A program made the translations under genes and the position numbers. 7,465 bases of DNA, from NCBI GenBank assembly GCA_021812865.1, contig JAKAMP010000123.1, positions 1-7,465 of the forward strand. The letters run 5' to 3'. Positions within the stretch are counted from its first letter, which is position 1. Each line of letters opens with the position of its first letter. The notes under the pieces are model-generated. The model worked only from the letters and a program-made list of their open reading frames with translations, had not been told where the DNA came from and did not search any database. This document shows, piece by piece, positions 1 through 7,465 of the stretch. This DNA comes from Bacteroidota bacterium (lineage in GTDB: Bacteria > Bacteroidota > Bacteroidia > Bacteroidales > JAAYUG01).

Positions 1-1604
1 TTATTGATACGCCCGGTCACTCCGATTTTGGCGGTGAAGTGGAAAGAGTGCTGAACATGGCCGATGGCGTGCTGGTACTGGTCGATGCTTTTGAAGGACC
101 TATGCCCCAGACCCGGTTCGTACTGCTGAAAGCCTTAGAAATGGGACTGAAACCCATTGTGGTGATCAATAAGGTGGATAAACCCAACTGTAAACCCGAC
201 GAGGTGTATGAATCCATGTTTGAACTGATGTTCAGTCTCGATGCCAATGAAGATCAGCTTGATTTCCCTGTGGTGTATGGTTCTTCCAAACAGGGCTGGA
301 TGTCGGCCGACTGGCAGAAGCCTGCTACAGATGTCACCTACCTGCTTGACACCATCATAGAACACATCAAACCGCCGGTACAGGAACCCGGAACACTGCA
401 GTTGCAGATCAGCTCGCTGGATTATTCCTCCTATGTAGGGCGAATTGCAGTGGGTCGTATTCACCGGGGAACCATACAGGCAGGCATGCAGGTTTCGCTG
501 GTAAAAACCGATGGCAGGGTAGAAAAAACCGTGATCAAGGAGCTGTATTTATTTGAAGGTCTTGGCAAGGAGAAGGTAAAGCATGAAGTGCATGCCGGTG
601 AAATTTGTGCTGTGCTTGGTCCGGAAAATTTTGATATAGGCGACACCATTGCCGATTTAGAGAATCCCGAAGGTCTCACACCCATTCATGTGGATGAGCC
701 TACGATGAGCATGGTGTTCACCATCAATAACTCCCCGTTTGCAGGCAGGGAAGGGACCTATGTCACTTCCAGGCACCTACGTGAAAGACTTTACAAGGAA
801 ACGGAGAAGAATCTTGCCCTGAGGGTGGAAGATACCGATTCATCTGACCGGTTTTTAGTTTATGGCCGGGGCATTCTGCACTTGTCAATTCTGGTAGAAA
901 CCATGCGCCGTGAGGGCTATGAGTTCCAGGTAGGTCAACCCCAGGTGCTGATCAAGGAAATCAATGGGCAAAAGCATGAACCGGTTGAGGTGTTACATGT
1001 TCATGTGCCTGAAGCATTTTCGGGTAAGGTGATCGAAATAGTGAGCCGCAGAAAGGGCGAAATCACGCATATTGAGACCAAAAACGACCGCGTGGTACTG
1101 GAATTTTCTATTCCCGCCCGCGGCCTCATCGGCATTACCAATCCCATTCTTACCTCCACGGAGGGTGAAGCGCTCATCGCGCACCGTTTTAAGGATTATG
1201 AACCATGGAAAGGCGACATTCCAAGCCGTATCAACGGATCGCTCATCGCCATGGAGACAGGCACTGCCATAGCTTATTCTATTGACAAGCTGCAGGACAG
1301 AGGCAGTTTTTTTGTCGATCCCGGGGTGGAAATATACGAAGGTCAGATCATCGGCGAAAGCACACGCACAGACGACCTGGTACTCAACCTTACGAAAACC
1401 AAAAAGCTCACCAATATCAGGGCTTCCGGAACCGACGACAAAGCAGTAATCATCCCTGCAGTGAAATTCTCGCTCGAGGAATGCATGGAATATATCAAGG
1501 ACGATGAATACGTAGAGGTAACTCCAAAATCGCTGCGCCTGCGTAAAATCATTCTCAACGAAAATGAACGTAAACGCAGAAAAAGATCGGAAGATCAGGG
1601 CTGA
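1..1604 (+). CDS. typA: Translational GTPase TypA/BipA (5' end missing)
   Basis: TypA/BipA is a GTPase of the EF-G/LepA superfamily that binds the ribosome and assists 50S assembly and stress adaptation. The visible part is 533 residues in frame from base 3. The family is about 600 residues, so roughly 70 N-terminal residues with the P-loop and switch I lie beyond the left edge. The sequence opens inside the G3/switch II motif ([16 protein letters not shown]). The G4 motif NKVD is at 168-179, and a G5-like SSKQG follows near 282. The beta-barrel domain 2 comes next, then the TypA hallmark [19 protein letters not shown] (about 865-925). The C-terminal half contains [12 protein letters not shown] and DYEPWKGDI, and the protein ends in a basic tail ([12 protein letters not shown]). 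No frameshift or lost motif is visible. A hairpin terminator follows the stop, so typA is not co-transcribed with the xylose genes. The identification is secure. The GTG at 39 is internal and is not the start. Confidence 0.97.
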   Translation, partial: IDTPGHSDFGGEVERVLNMADGVLVLVDAFEGPMPQTRFVLLKALEMGLKPIVVINKVDKPNCKPDEVYESMFELMFSLDANEDQLDFPVVYGSSKQGWMSADWQKPATDVTYLLDTIIEHIKPPVQEPGTLQLQISSLDYSSYVGRIAVGRIHRGTIQAGMQVSLVKTDGRVEKTVIKELYLFEGLGKEKVKHEVHAGEICAVLGPENFDIGDTIADLENPEGLTPIHVDEPTMSMVFTINNSPFAGREGTYVTSRHLRERLYKETEKNLALRVEDTDSSDRFLVYGRGILHLSILVETMRREGYEFQVGQPQVLIKEINGQKHEPVEVLHVHVPEAFSGKVIEIVSRRKGEITHIETKNDRVVLEFSIPARGLIGITNPILTSTEGEALIAHRFKDYEPWKGDIPSRINGSLIAMETGTAIAYSIDKLQDRGSFFVDPGVEIYEGQIIGESTRTDDLVLNLTKTKKLTNIRASGTDDKAVIIPAVKFSLEECMEYIKDDEYVEVTPKSLRLRKIILNENERKRRKRSEDQG

Positions 1605-1639
1605 TTAACTGCAGGACGGCCCCTCATAAAAACAAAATC

Positions 1640-1689
1640 AATGCGACTGATCCTTTGTGCCAGATCACAGGGTTACAGTCGCATTTTTA
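1640..1689 (+). terminator. Intrinsic terminator after typA
   Basis: AATGCGACTG (1640-1649) is perfectly complementary to CAGTCGCATT (1676-1685), and a T-run follows through 1688. The 26-nt interior can extend the stem, because CCTTTGTG near 1652-1659 pairs with CACAGGG at 1666-1672 with one bulge. The hairpin begins 36 bases after the typA stop. An A-rich stretch on the left flank (1628-1640) would give a U-rich tail on the other strand, so it could act in both directions, although no minus-strand gene is seen to use it. Confidence 0.85.
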
Positions 1690-1733
1690 TATGAGTACCT
1701 GTTAATCCTCAATGTTTTCCGGCACTTTAAATG

Positions 1734-1758
1734 ACTTAGCGTATTTTTTACGCTAAGT
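1734..1758. promoter_or_regulatory. Perfect 10-bp inverted repeat, candidate operator of the xylose regulator
   Basis: ACTTAGCGTA (1734-1743) and TACGCTAAGT (1749-1758) are a perfect inverted repeat around a TTTTT spacer, 25 bp in all. It lies just ahead of the regulator and the xylBAE genes, and its right arm overlaps the -7-like box at 1754-1761. That placement suits a repressor site that blocks RNA polymerase. NrtR-family sugar regulators of Bacteroidota bind palindromes upstream of their operons, but I did not match this sequence to a published motif. As RNA it could also fold into a hairpin and act as a back-up terminator. That is less likely because the downstream sequence TTGATTTTAA is a poor U-tract and a strong terminator already lies 50 bp upstream. 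Confidence 0.6.
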
Positions 1759-1761
1759 TTG
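1754..1761 (+). promoter_or_regulatory. Bacteroidota -7 promoter box of the xylose operon
   Basis: TAAGTTTG matches the TAnnTTTG consensus of the Bacteroidota housekeeping sigma factor exactly. No clear TTG/TTTG -33 element is found about 20 bp upstream; TTTAAA at 1726-1731 is the nearest candidate and is a weak one. Transcription would start a few bases downstream, at about 1766-1770. That leaves a leader of roughly 40 nt before the ATG at 1807. The overlap with the inverted repeat suggests repression of this promoter. Confidence 0.45.
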
Positions 1762-1806
1762 ATTTTAATGTGGATTCGTCGTAATTTTCCCTCGGCAACC
1801 CACCTT

Positions 1807-2547
1807 ATGAGGCTTAAGTTAAACCCGCATATTTCAGTCGATTGCGTTGTATTCGGCTTCGACAGAGGCAGTCTGAAAGTGCTCCTGGTGGAACGCTTAT
1901 TTTCCGACGGGCATACAGGTGAAGCTTTTTCGGACTTGAAATTACCGGGAAGTCTGGTTTATGATAACGAGAACCTGGATCATGCTGCCTGCAGGGTATT
2001 AAGGGAACTTACCGGGCTCGACCATATCTATCTTGAGCAGTTGTCGGTTTTCGATTCCCCTGAAAGAACCAGCAGCGCTACCGACCGTAACTGGCTTCAG
2101 CATGAAACGGGCATAGAAATAGGGAGAATTATATCGGTGGCATACTTTGCCCTGATCCGGTTCGAAAAAATGATGGAACTGCTTTCCAGGATGAATCAGA
2201 AAACACATTGGACTGATGCACGGCATCCGGGACGTTTGCCCTTCGACCATAACATGATCGTGAGAAAAGGACTGGAACACCTGCAGACCAGGATGCGAAT
2301 TGAGCCCATAGCCATGGAATTGCTGCCCCGGAAATTCACCCTCAGGCAGCTGCAGGAAGTATACGAGGTACTACTCGGCAGGGAAATGGACAACCGCAAT
2401 TTCAGGAAAAAATTGCACCGCAATGGCTACTTTGTGCCACTGAATGAGAAGGAAAAGGACGTGGCCCATAAGCCTGCCCGTTTATACACCTTTGATAAGA
2501 CCCGTTACGAAAGAAACAAAAAAGATTCGGTCATATTTTCAATTTAA
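1807..2547 (+). CDS. xylR: NrtR-family (degenerate Nudix plus winged helix) transcriptional regulator of xylose genes
   Basis: This is a probable cytoplasmic DNA-binding repressor of the xylose operon. Residues about 8-120 form a Nudix-like domain (SVDCVVFGFDRGSLKVLLVER, then LPGSLVYDNENL). The Nudix box at 49-71 keeps E55, R63, E67 and G70. It has S49 for the first Gly, V64 for the REU glutamate and L68 for the second Glu of the EE pair, so hydrolysis is unlikely and ligand sensing is likely. Residues about 170-235 match the NrtR-type winged helix (LPRKFTLRQLQEVYEVLLGR, RNFRKKL, KPARLYTFD). Related Bacteroides AraR regulators sense sugars. D-xylose as ligand is inferred from the neighbours. 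I chose ATG 1807 (246 aa) because conserved sequence begins right after it. The in-frame TTG 1759 and ATG 1768 upstream fall within or at the predicted promoter and transcription start. The stop is 10 bp before xylB, so the regulator is probably transcribed with its targets. The symbol is given by context. Confidence 0.87.
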   Translation: MRLKLNPHISVDCVVFGFDRGSLKVLLVERLFSDGHTGEAFSDLKLPGSLVYDNENLDHAACRVLRELTGLDHIYLEQLSVFDSPERTSSATDRNWLQHETGIEIGRIISVAYFALIRFEKMMELLSRMNQKTHWTDARHPGRLPFDHNMIVRKGLEHLQTRMRIEPIAMELLPRKFTLRQLQEVYEVLLGREMDNRNFRKKLHRNGYFVPLNEKEKDVAHKPARLYTFDKTRYERNKKDSVIFSI

Positions 2548-2557
2548 CTAATAGGAT

Positions 2558-4042
2558 ATGTATTTACTTGGATTCGATTTAGGCAGTTCTTCGGTGAAGG
2601 CAAGCATTCTGGAAATTGCTTCGGGCAAAAAACTTTCTTCGGCATTTTCTCCTTCTAAGGAAATGAAAATCACAGCGGTTAAGCCAGGCTGGGCCGAGCA
2701 GGATCCTTCCATGTGGTGGGAAAACCTGGTAAAAGCAACCCGGGAAGTACTCAGAACATCAAGAATTCAACCCTCTGCAATAGAGGCCATTGGTATCTCC
2801 TACCAGATGCATGGACTGGTAATGGTCGACAAGCATATGGATGTGCTGCGTCCGTCAATTATCTGGTGCGATAGCCGCGCCGTAGAGATTGGCAACAAGG
2901 CATTTCTCGAAATGGGCGCTGCCAGAATCCTGCCGTCCCTGCTGAATTCACCAGGCAATTTCACTGCCTCAAAGCTTAAATGGGTGAAGGACAATGAACC
3001 GGAACTGTACAACAAGATCTGGAAGATTATGCTTCCCGGCGATTATGCGGCTATGCGCATGACCGGGGAAGTTTTTACCACGGCATCCGGTCTGTCGGAA
3101 GGGATCATGTGGGATTTCAACACCAACCAGGTTGCTTCGGATGTACTCGATTATTATGGTTTTTCACCTTCAATCATTCCCCATGTTGTTCCTACATTTG
3201 CGCCCCAGGGCAAGCTCACTGCCGAAGCTGCCCGCGAATTGGGACTGGTTGAAGGCATCCCGGTAGCCTACCGGGCTGGTGACCAGCCGAACAATGCCTT
3301 CTCCCTGAATGTGCTCAACCCGGGCGAAATTGCCGCCACGGCCGGAACCTCGGGTGTGGTTTACGGCGTAAGCAGCGAAACCAGGTACGATCCACATAGC
3401 AGGGTGAACACTTTTGCCCATGTGAACCACACCCATATGCAATCCAGGCTTGGCGTTCTGCTTTGCATCAATGGCACCGGTATTCTGAATTCATGGCTGC
3501 GTAAAACCATGTTCGAAACATACGATTACGAGGCTATCAATGAACAGGCTTCGGAAGTTCCCATTGGCTCTGAGGGTTTAAGAATCCTGCCGTTCGGGAA
3601 TGGCGCCGAACGCATGCTCGGGAATGTCAATACAGGCTGCACCATTGCCAACCTGAACTTCAATATTCACCGCAGGCGGCATTTTGCCAGGGCCGCACAG
3701 GAAGGAATTATCTTCTCTTTCAAATACGGCATGGACATCATGGAAACCCTTGGAATAAAGCCGACCATAATCAGGGCCGGAATGGCCAACATGTTCCTTA
3801 GCCCGGTATTCAGGCATGCATTGGCCGATCTTACAGGCGCCTCCATTGAATTGTACAACACTGATGGATCACAGGGCGCCGCCCGTGGTGCAGGTATCGG
3901 CGCCGGCATTTATCGTTCTGCCAGCGAAGCATTCGGAAACCTTGAAAAACTAGCCTCCGTGCATCCTGTCTCCGTGAATCTTCCTCCTCTTCATGAGGCT
4001 TACCAGGACTGGCTCGAAATTTTAAACAGACAACTGAAATAA
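2558..4042 (+). CDS. xylB: Xylulokinase, FGGY family
   Basis: The enzyme transfers phosphate from ATP to D-xylulose, giving D-xylulose 5-phosphate for the pentose phosphate pathway. It has 494 residues, normal for the family. The N-terminal FGGY domain starts with the phosphate-binding loop FDLGSSSVK (6-14). The xylulokinase signature [10 protein letters not shown] (82-91) binds substrate. [12 protein letters not shown] (239-250) carries the likely catalytic base D242, aligned by eye with D233 of E. coli XylB. The C-terminal ATPase domain has [10 protein letters not shown] (261-270) and a nucleotide-binding segment [12 protein letters not shown] (405-416), followed by [15 protein letters not shown] (436-450). 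The IRAGMAN segment replaces the usual GGGA-type motif, in a way I associate with Bacteroidota xylulokinases. The start is ATG 2558, 10 bp after the regulator, preceded by a weak AGGA at 2553-2556. All expected catalytic elements are present. The gene order and the QMHG motif favour xylulose over other FGGY substrates. Confidence 0.95.
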   Translation: MYLLGFDLGSSSVKASILEIASGKKLSSAFSPSKEMKITAVKPGWAEQDPSMWWENLVKATREVLRTSRIQPSAIEAIGISYQMHGLVMVDKHMDVLRPSIIWCDSRAVEIGNKAFLEMGAARILPSLLNSPGNFTASKLKWVKDNEPELYNKIWKIMLPGDYAAMRMTGEVFTTASGLSEGIMWDFNTNQVASDVLDYYGFSPSIIPHVVPTFAPQGKLTAEAARELGLVEGIPVAYRAGDQPNNAFSLNVLNPGEIAATAGTSGVVYGVSSETRYDPHSRVNTFAHVNHTHMQSRLGVLLCINGTGILNSWLRKTMFETYDYEAINEQASEVPIGSEGLRILPFGNGAERMLGNVNTGCTIANLNFNIHRRRHFARAAQEGIIFSFKYGMDIMETLGIKPTIIRAGMANMFLSPVFRHALADLTGASIELYNTDGSQGAARGAGIGAGIYRSASEAFGNLEKLASVHPVSVNLPPLHEAYQDWLEILNRQLK

Positions 4043-4070
4043 ACTCAACCGTAACTTAAAAAAGAAACCT

Positions 4071-5399
4071 ATGGAATATCTGATCGGCAACAAAGAACAT
4101 TTTCCCGGCATAGGGAAGATCAAATACGAAGGAAAAGACTCAAAAAATCCTCTTTCTTTCCGTTATTATGATGAGAACAAGGTGGTATTCGGGAAAACCC
4201 TGAAGGAACACCTGCGTTTTTCCATGGCCTACTGGCACACCTTGTGCGGAACCGGTGGTGATCCCTTTGGCCCCGGTACCAAAAAATTCCCATGGGATTC
4301 ATCAAATGATATAGTAAACCGAGCAAAAGACAAAATGGATGCTGCCTTTGAATTCATGACTAAGATTGGCATTCCCTTTTACTGCTTCCACGATTTCGAC
4401 CTGATCGAGGAAGGCAGCACCATTGCAGAATCAGAAAAGAGACTGTCCACCATGGTGCAGTATGCCACTGAGAAACAGAAAGCCTCGGGCGTAAAACTGC
4501 TGTGGGGTACCGCGAATGTATTCAGCAATCCTCGCTACATGAACGGCGCTTCAACCAACCCCGATTTCAACGTGGTGGCCTGGGCAGGAACACAGGTCAA
4601 GAATGCTATCGATGCCACCATCTCCCTGGGCGGACAGAATTACGTTTTCTGGGGCGGACGTGAAGGCTACATGAGCCTGCTCAACACCAATATGAAGAGA
4701 GAACTCGACCATCTGGGCCGCTTCCTTACCATGGCCAGAGACTATGCCCGCAAACAGGGATTCAAGGGAACCTTCCTCATCGAACCCAAGCCCATGGAGC
4801 CCACCAAACACCAGTACGATTTCGATTCGGCCACCGTTATCGGATTTCTCCGCCAATACGGGCTTGACAAGGACTTCAAACTGAATATCGAAGTGAACCA
4901 TGCCACCCTGGCCGGCCATACCTTCCAGCATGAACTGCAGGTTGCAGCCGATGCCGGTTTGATGGGCAGCATCGATGCCAACCGCGGCGACTACCAGAAC
5001 GGATGGGACACCGATCAGTTCCCCGTTAACCTTTATGAACTGGTGGAAGCAATGCTCGTGATTACCCAGGCAGGCGGATTCACAACCGGTGGTATCAATT
5101 TTGACGCCAAAACCAGGAGAAACAGCACTGACCTTGAAGACATATTCATTGCCCATGTTGCCGGTATGGACATGTTTGCCAGGGCCTTGCTGGTTACCCA
5201 CGAAATACTCGAAAAATCGGATTACAGGAACCTAAGGAAACAGAGGTATGCCTCATTCGACAGCGGCGATGGTAAATCCTTCGAAGACGGCAAACTCACT
5301 CTCGAAAACCTCCGTGAAATAGCCATTAAGAACGGCGTTCCAAAACAGATCAGCGGCAAGCAGGAATTATATGAACAGTTGCTTACCATGTACCTGTAA
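4071..5399 (+). CDS. xylA: D-xylose isomerase (class II)
   Basis: The enzyme interconverts D-xylose and D-xylulose in the cytoplasm using two divalent metal ions. At 442 residues with a leading segment before the TIM barrel, it fits the longer class II group. The active site is complete when aligned by eye to E. coli XylA with a constant offset of 6. H107 and D110 lie in FYCFHDFD; E238 and K240 in LIEPKP; E274 and H277 in [13 protein letters not shown]302 in [10 protein letters not shown]313 and D315 in GWDTDQ; and D345 in GINFD. The signature VFWGGREGY is at 192-200. The start is ATG 4071, 28 bp after xylB, preceded by an A-rich stretch (AAAAAAGAAACC) rather than a Shine-Dalgarno sequence, as is common in Bacteroidota. 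It shares the operon with its kinase and transporter. Nothing is broken or unusual. Confidence 0.98.
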   Translation: MEYLIGNKEHFPGIGKIKYEGKDSKNPLSFRYYDENKVVFGKTLKEHLRFSMAYWHTLCGTGGDPFGPGTKKFPWDSSNDIVNRAKDKMDAAFEFMTKIGIPFYCFHDFDLIEEGSTIAESEKRLSTMVQYATEKQKASGVKLLWGTANVFSNPRYMNGASTNPDFNVVAWAGTQVKNAIDATISLGGQNYVFWGGREGYMSLLNTNMKRELDHLGRFLTMARDYARKQGFKGTFLIEPKPMEPTKHQYDFDSATVIGFLRQYGLDKDFKLNIEVNHATLAGHTFQHELQVAADAGLMGSIDANRGDYQNGWDTDQFPVNLYELVEAMLVITQAGGFTTGGINFDAKTRRNSTDLEDIFIAHVAGMDMFARALLVTHEILEKSDYRNLRKQRYASFDSGDGKSFEDGKLTLENLREIAIKNGVPKQISGKQELYEQLLTMYL

Positions 5400-5445
5400 G
5401 ATACCTGATTGATCATACAAAAATGTAACCTTTAACCAAAACATT

Positions 5446-7101
5446 ATGGCTTTTATCGATACATCTGCTAAAAGTTCCTCCAACGGGAATTATGGCAAGG
5501 GAAACCCGCTGTACATCATGCTGCTGACCCTGGTTGCCACCCTGGGCGGACTATTGTTCGGCTATGACACCGCAGTGGTCAATGGCGCCGAAAAATCACT
5601 GGTCGGACTGTACATTGCCAAAATCGTGAGCCCTGAAAATGCCGCGTATGCAATAACCATGATCGCACAGTACAAATGGATGGTGGTCTTCGCCTTTTAC
5701 CTGGTAGCCCTCATCATTTCGGGTCAGCTTCTGAAGCTGCTCGGAAAAAATAAAGGACTGGTAAGTTCGTTGATCATCCTTGTGATCCTTACCCTTTGGG
5801 CCGTGAGCTATATTAAAAAGGCCGCGCCCACTGATACAGAGGGACTGCAAAACCTGGCCAATTCCGTGAAAGGGTTCACGATCTCCAGCGCACTGGTCGG
5901 TTGCGTCATAGGCGGTGCATTAGCCGGTTTCGTTTCCAAATCCATCGGGCGACGCAACGGACTGATCATCGCAGCCCTGGCATTTTCGCTGTCTGCTATT
6001 GGCGCCTGGAACCCCGAAGGACTGAATATCTTCGGCACCCTGCCTGTTTTCTCGTTCGTCATTTACAGGATCATTGGAGGAATTGGCGTTGGATTGGCAT
6101 CGATGCTGTCACCCATGTACATTGCTGAAATCGCACCTGCAAATATCCGCGGTAAACTGGTTTCGTGGAACCAGTTCGCCATTATATTCGGTATGCTGGT
6201 GATCTACTTCGTAAACCTGCTCATTGCCCGATCGGGTAACGAGGACTGGCTTATTTCAACCGGTTGGCGCTGGATGTTCTTCTCCGGACTTATCCCCTCG
6301 CTTCTTTTCTTCATTCTCCTGCTGTTCGTCCCCGAAACGCCCCGTTTCCTGGTAATGAAAGGAGACGAGAATAAGGCGCTGAAAGTGCTCAACAAGGTTG
6401 CGGGTGAGGAAGATGCTCCCCGCATCCTGCAGGATATCCGCGAAACCCTTCACGAAACCAGTGTACCCTGGCTTTCTTACGGTTTCCTGGTGTTATTTAT
6501 CGGGATATTACTTTCGGTGTTCCAGCAGTTCGTCGGCATCAACGTTGTGCTCTACTATGCAGCCAACATATTCTGCAACATGGGGGCATCCACCAATGCA
6601 TCGCTGATCCAGACCATTCTCGTCGGATCTATCAATCTGATTTTCACTGTAGTGGCTATTTATAATGTTGACAAATTCGGCAGAAAGCCTCTCATGATCA
6701 TTGGCGCCCTCACCATGGCCTTTGCCATGCTTGCACTGGGTTCCTGCTTCTACCTGAACAGCCTCGGCTACCTTGCCCTTTTCTTCATGCTGCTTTATAC
6801 TGCAGGTTTTGCCATGAGCTGGGGACCGGTTACCTGGGTATTGCTTTCGGAAATCTTTCCCAATTCCATCCGCGGAGCTATGTCGATCGCCGTTGCAGCC
6901 CAATGGATTGCCAACCTGATTGTTTCATGGACATTCCCCAGAATGAATGACAACACCTGGCTTACTGGTCAATTCCACCATGGATTTTCCTACTGGATTT
7001 ATGGTCTGATGGGTATCATTGCCGCAGTATTTGTATGGAAACTCGTTCCCGAAACCAAAGGCAAAACCCTTGAAGAAATGGAAAAACTTTGGAAAAAATA
7101 A
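5446..7101 (+). CDS. xylE: D-xylose/H+ symporter, MFS sugar porter, with an extra two-helix insertion
   Basis: This inner-membrane transporter takes up D-xylose with protons. Sugar-porter motifs are present in order: LFGYDTAV (38-44), IGRR (167-170), RIIGGIGVGLASMLSPMYIAE (208-228), VPETPRFL (295-302), QQFVGINVVLYY (360-371), DKFGRKP (409-415), GPVTWVLLSEIFP (460-472), AAQWIANLIVSWTFP (484-498) and PETKGKTLEEME (535-546). Compared from memory with E. coli XylE (491 aa), the residues that bind xylose are kept: Q243, Q360, Q361, N366, Y370, W464 and Q486. So are the proton-coupling pair D41/R208. E. coli Q175 corresponds to M250. The protein is 551 aa. About 61 extra residues lie between TM1 and TM2 and include two hydrophobic helices (about 78-97 and 104-122) joined by a basic loop KLLGKNKG. 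The start is ATG 5446, 46 bp after xylA. A terminator follows the stop. Confidence 0.94.
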   Translation: MAFIDTSAKSSSNGNYGKGNPLYIMLLTLVATLGGLLFGYDTAVVNGAEKSLVGLYIAKIVSPENAAYAITMIAQYKWMVVFAFYLVALIISGQLLKLLGKNKGLVSSLIILVILTLWAVSYIKKAAPTDTEGLQNLANSVKGFTISSALVGCVIGGALAGFVSKSIGRRNGLIIAALAFSLSAIGAWNPEGLNIFGTLPVFSFVIYRIIGGIGVGLASMLSPMYIAEIAPANIRGKLVSWNQFAIIFGMLVIYFVNLLIARSGNEDWLISTGWRWMFFSGLIPSLLFFILLLFVPETPRFLVMKGDENKALKVLNKVAGEEDAPRILQDIRETLHETSVPWLSYGFLVLFIGILLSVFQQFVGINVVLYYAANIFCNMGASTNASLIQTILVGSINLIFTVVAIYNVDKFGRKPLMIIGALTMAFAMLALGSCFYLNSLGYLALFFMLLYTAGFAMSWGPVTWVLLSEIFPNSIRGAMSIAVAAQWIANLIVSWTFPRMNDNTWLTGQFHHGFSYWIYGLMGIIAAVFVWKLVPETKGKTLEEMEKLWKK

Positions 7102-7119
7102 GTCTTTTATGTATCCCGG

Positions 7120-7156
7120 AACCCTGTAATGCTTTTGCTTACAGGGTTTCTTTTTT
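7120..7156 (+). terminator. Intrinsic terminator of the xylose operon, shared with the convergent gene
   Basis: AACCCTGTAA (7120-7129) pairs perfectly with TTACAGGGTT (7139-7148). Inner GC/GC pairs close a TTTT loop after one bulged T at 7130. The stem is followed on the plus strand by TCTTTTTTATT, a good U-tract. It starts 18 bases after the xylE stop. The right arm also encodes the last codons and the stop of the minus-strand gene. On the minus strand the sequence after the hairpin has only a weak T-run, so plus-strand termination is the clearer function. Confidence 0.88.
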
Positions 7157-7465
7157 ATTCTCCGGGCTCTCTTCTGTTTTATTGCGATATACCTTATTTT
7201 TCAACAGGCTGCGCAAAGGATTGACTATTCGCTGGATCAAACGGGCATCTTCAGTAATGATTTCAGCAGTTCCCTGCATTTCCTGTCTGAATGGAAGCAC
7301 CTTCCCGTAATTCGTTCGCAGGCTGTCGGGGAGGGCAATTTCTACACTATATATCTGATCGGAGGGTACCAGGGATATCCCCTCCACAATACCCCGTACC
7401 ATACCGTATTCCAACCATGGGAAATCCTCAAACCGGATATATACTTTCTGCCCGGTCAACACCTT
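7139..7465 (-). CDS. HlyD-family membrane-fusion (adaptor) protein, C-terminal fragment
   Basis: Only the last 108 residues are in the window; the gene enters across the right edge and reads leftward. HlyD-type adaptors sit in the inner membrane and reach across the periplasm, linking an exporter, often an ABC transporter, to an outer-membrane channel. The fragment begins VLTGQKVYIRFEDFPW, typical of the beta-barrel region. It continues through EYGMVRGIVEGISLVP and IYSVEIALPDSL to YGKVLPFRQEMQGTAEIITED, the conserved C-terminal block of Bacteroidota HlyD adaptors. A basic, polar tail (NKTEESPENKKETL) follows. In this phylum such proteins often accompany peptidase-containing ABC exporters for small peptides, but the partner is outside the window. 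The stop codon lies inside the hairpin shared with the xylose operon, 37 bp from the xylE stop. It is convergent with that operon and functionally unrelated to it. Confidence 0.88.
   Translation of the reverse strand, partial: KVLTGQKVYIRFEDFPWLEYGMVRGIVEGISLVPSDQIYSVEIALPDSLRTNYGKVLPFRQEMQGTAEIITEDARLIQRIVNPLRSLLKNKVYRNKTEESPENKKETL

Noticed and set aside
1734..1758. The palindrome read as a second intrinsic terminator or a riboswitch expression platform
   Set aside because: A good terminator already lies just upstream, the following U-tract is poor, the overlap with TAnnTTTG fits an operator better, and the leader is too short for a known aptamer.
1605..1806. Small gene or tRNA in the typA-regulator gap
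   Set aside because: No open frame with a plausible product and no cloverleaf was found. The region is accounted for by the terminator, palindrome, -7 box and leader.
4551..5201. A 216-codon open frame on the minus strand opposite xylA
   Set aside because: It lies wholly within a strongly conserved xylose isomerase with a complete active site, shows no recognisable domain, and is explained by codon bias on the sense strand.
5400..5445. Possible separate promoter for xylE in the 46-bp gap after xylA
   Set aside because: No TAnnTTTG box is present and the only symmetry is a 6-bp TGATCA at 5410-5415, which is expected by chance. The gap is A-rich, as before other starts here.
5599..5843. xylE insertion as a frameshift or mobile-element scar
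   Set aside because: The frame is continuous, no flanking direct or inverted repeats were seen, and hydrophobicity and loop charge are consistent with a real membrane hairpin.
6508..6903. A 131-codon minus-strand open frame opposite xylE
   Set aside because: The product is His/Gly/Glu-rich low-information sequence, typical of the antisense of a membrane protein, and the sense strand is clearly coding.

Overview
The window looks like a chromosomal segment from a member of the Bacteroidota, probably Bacteroidales. Three things suggest this: a degenerate-Nudix sugar regulator directly ahead of xylB-xylA-xylE, a promoter-like TAnnTTTG box instead of a sigma70-type -10, and starts preceded by A-rich DNA rather than strong Shine-Dalgarno sequences. 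The assignment rests on gene order and protein character recalled from memory, not on a database search.

Layout. Positions 1-1604 hold the 3' nine-tenths of typA (bipA), the ribosome-associated GTPase, cut by the left edge. It is followed by a strong hairpin terminator (1640-1689). A short control region (1690-1806) holds a perfect 10-bp inverted repeat overlapping a Bacteroidota-type -7 box. From 1807 to 7101 lies a co-directional D-xylose operon: a XylR/AraR-type NrtR-family regulator, xylulokinase (xylB), xylose isomerase (xylA) and a xylose/H+ symporter (xylE). The gaps are 10, 28 and 46 bp with no obvious internal terminator or promoter. A second strong hairpin (7120-7156) ends the operon. 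Facing it on the minus strand is the C-terminal end of a HlyD-type membrane-fusion (adaptor) protein, cut by the right edge.

How the genes work together. XylE imports D-xylose with protons, XylA isomerises it to D-xylulose, and XylB phosphorylates that to D-xylulose 5-phosphate for the pentose phosphate pathway. The regulator keeps a Nudix fold with a broken catalytic box, so it probably senses a sugar and represses its own operon through the palindrome at 1734-1758. No xylanase, SusC/SusD pair or xylosidase is present, so the locus handles free xylose only.

The pathway itself is well known. The most unusual feature is the transporter, which carries about 61 extra residues with two additional hydrophobic helices between TM1 and TM2, suggesting 14 rather than 12 membrane spans. 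I found no sign of a wholly new system, mobile element, CRISPR array or RNA gene.
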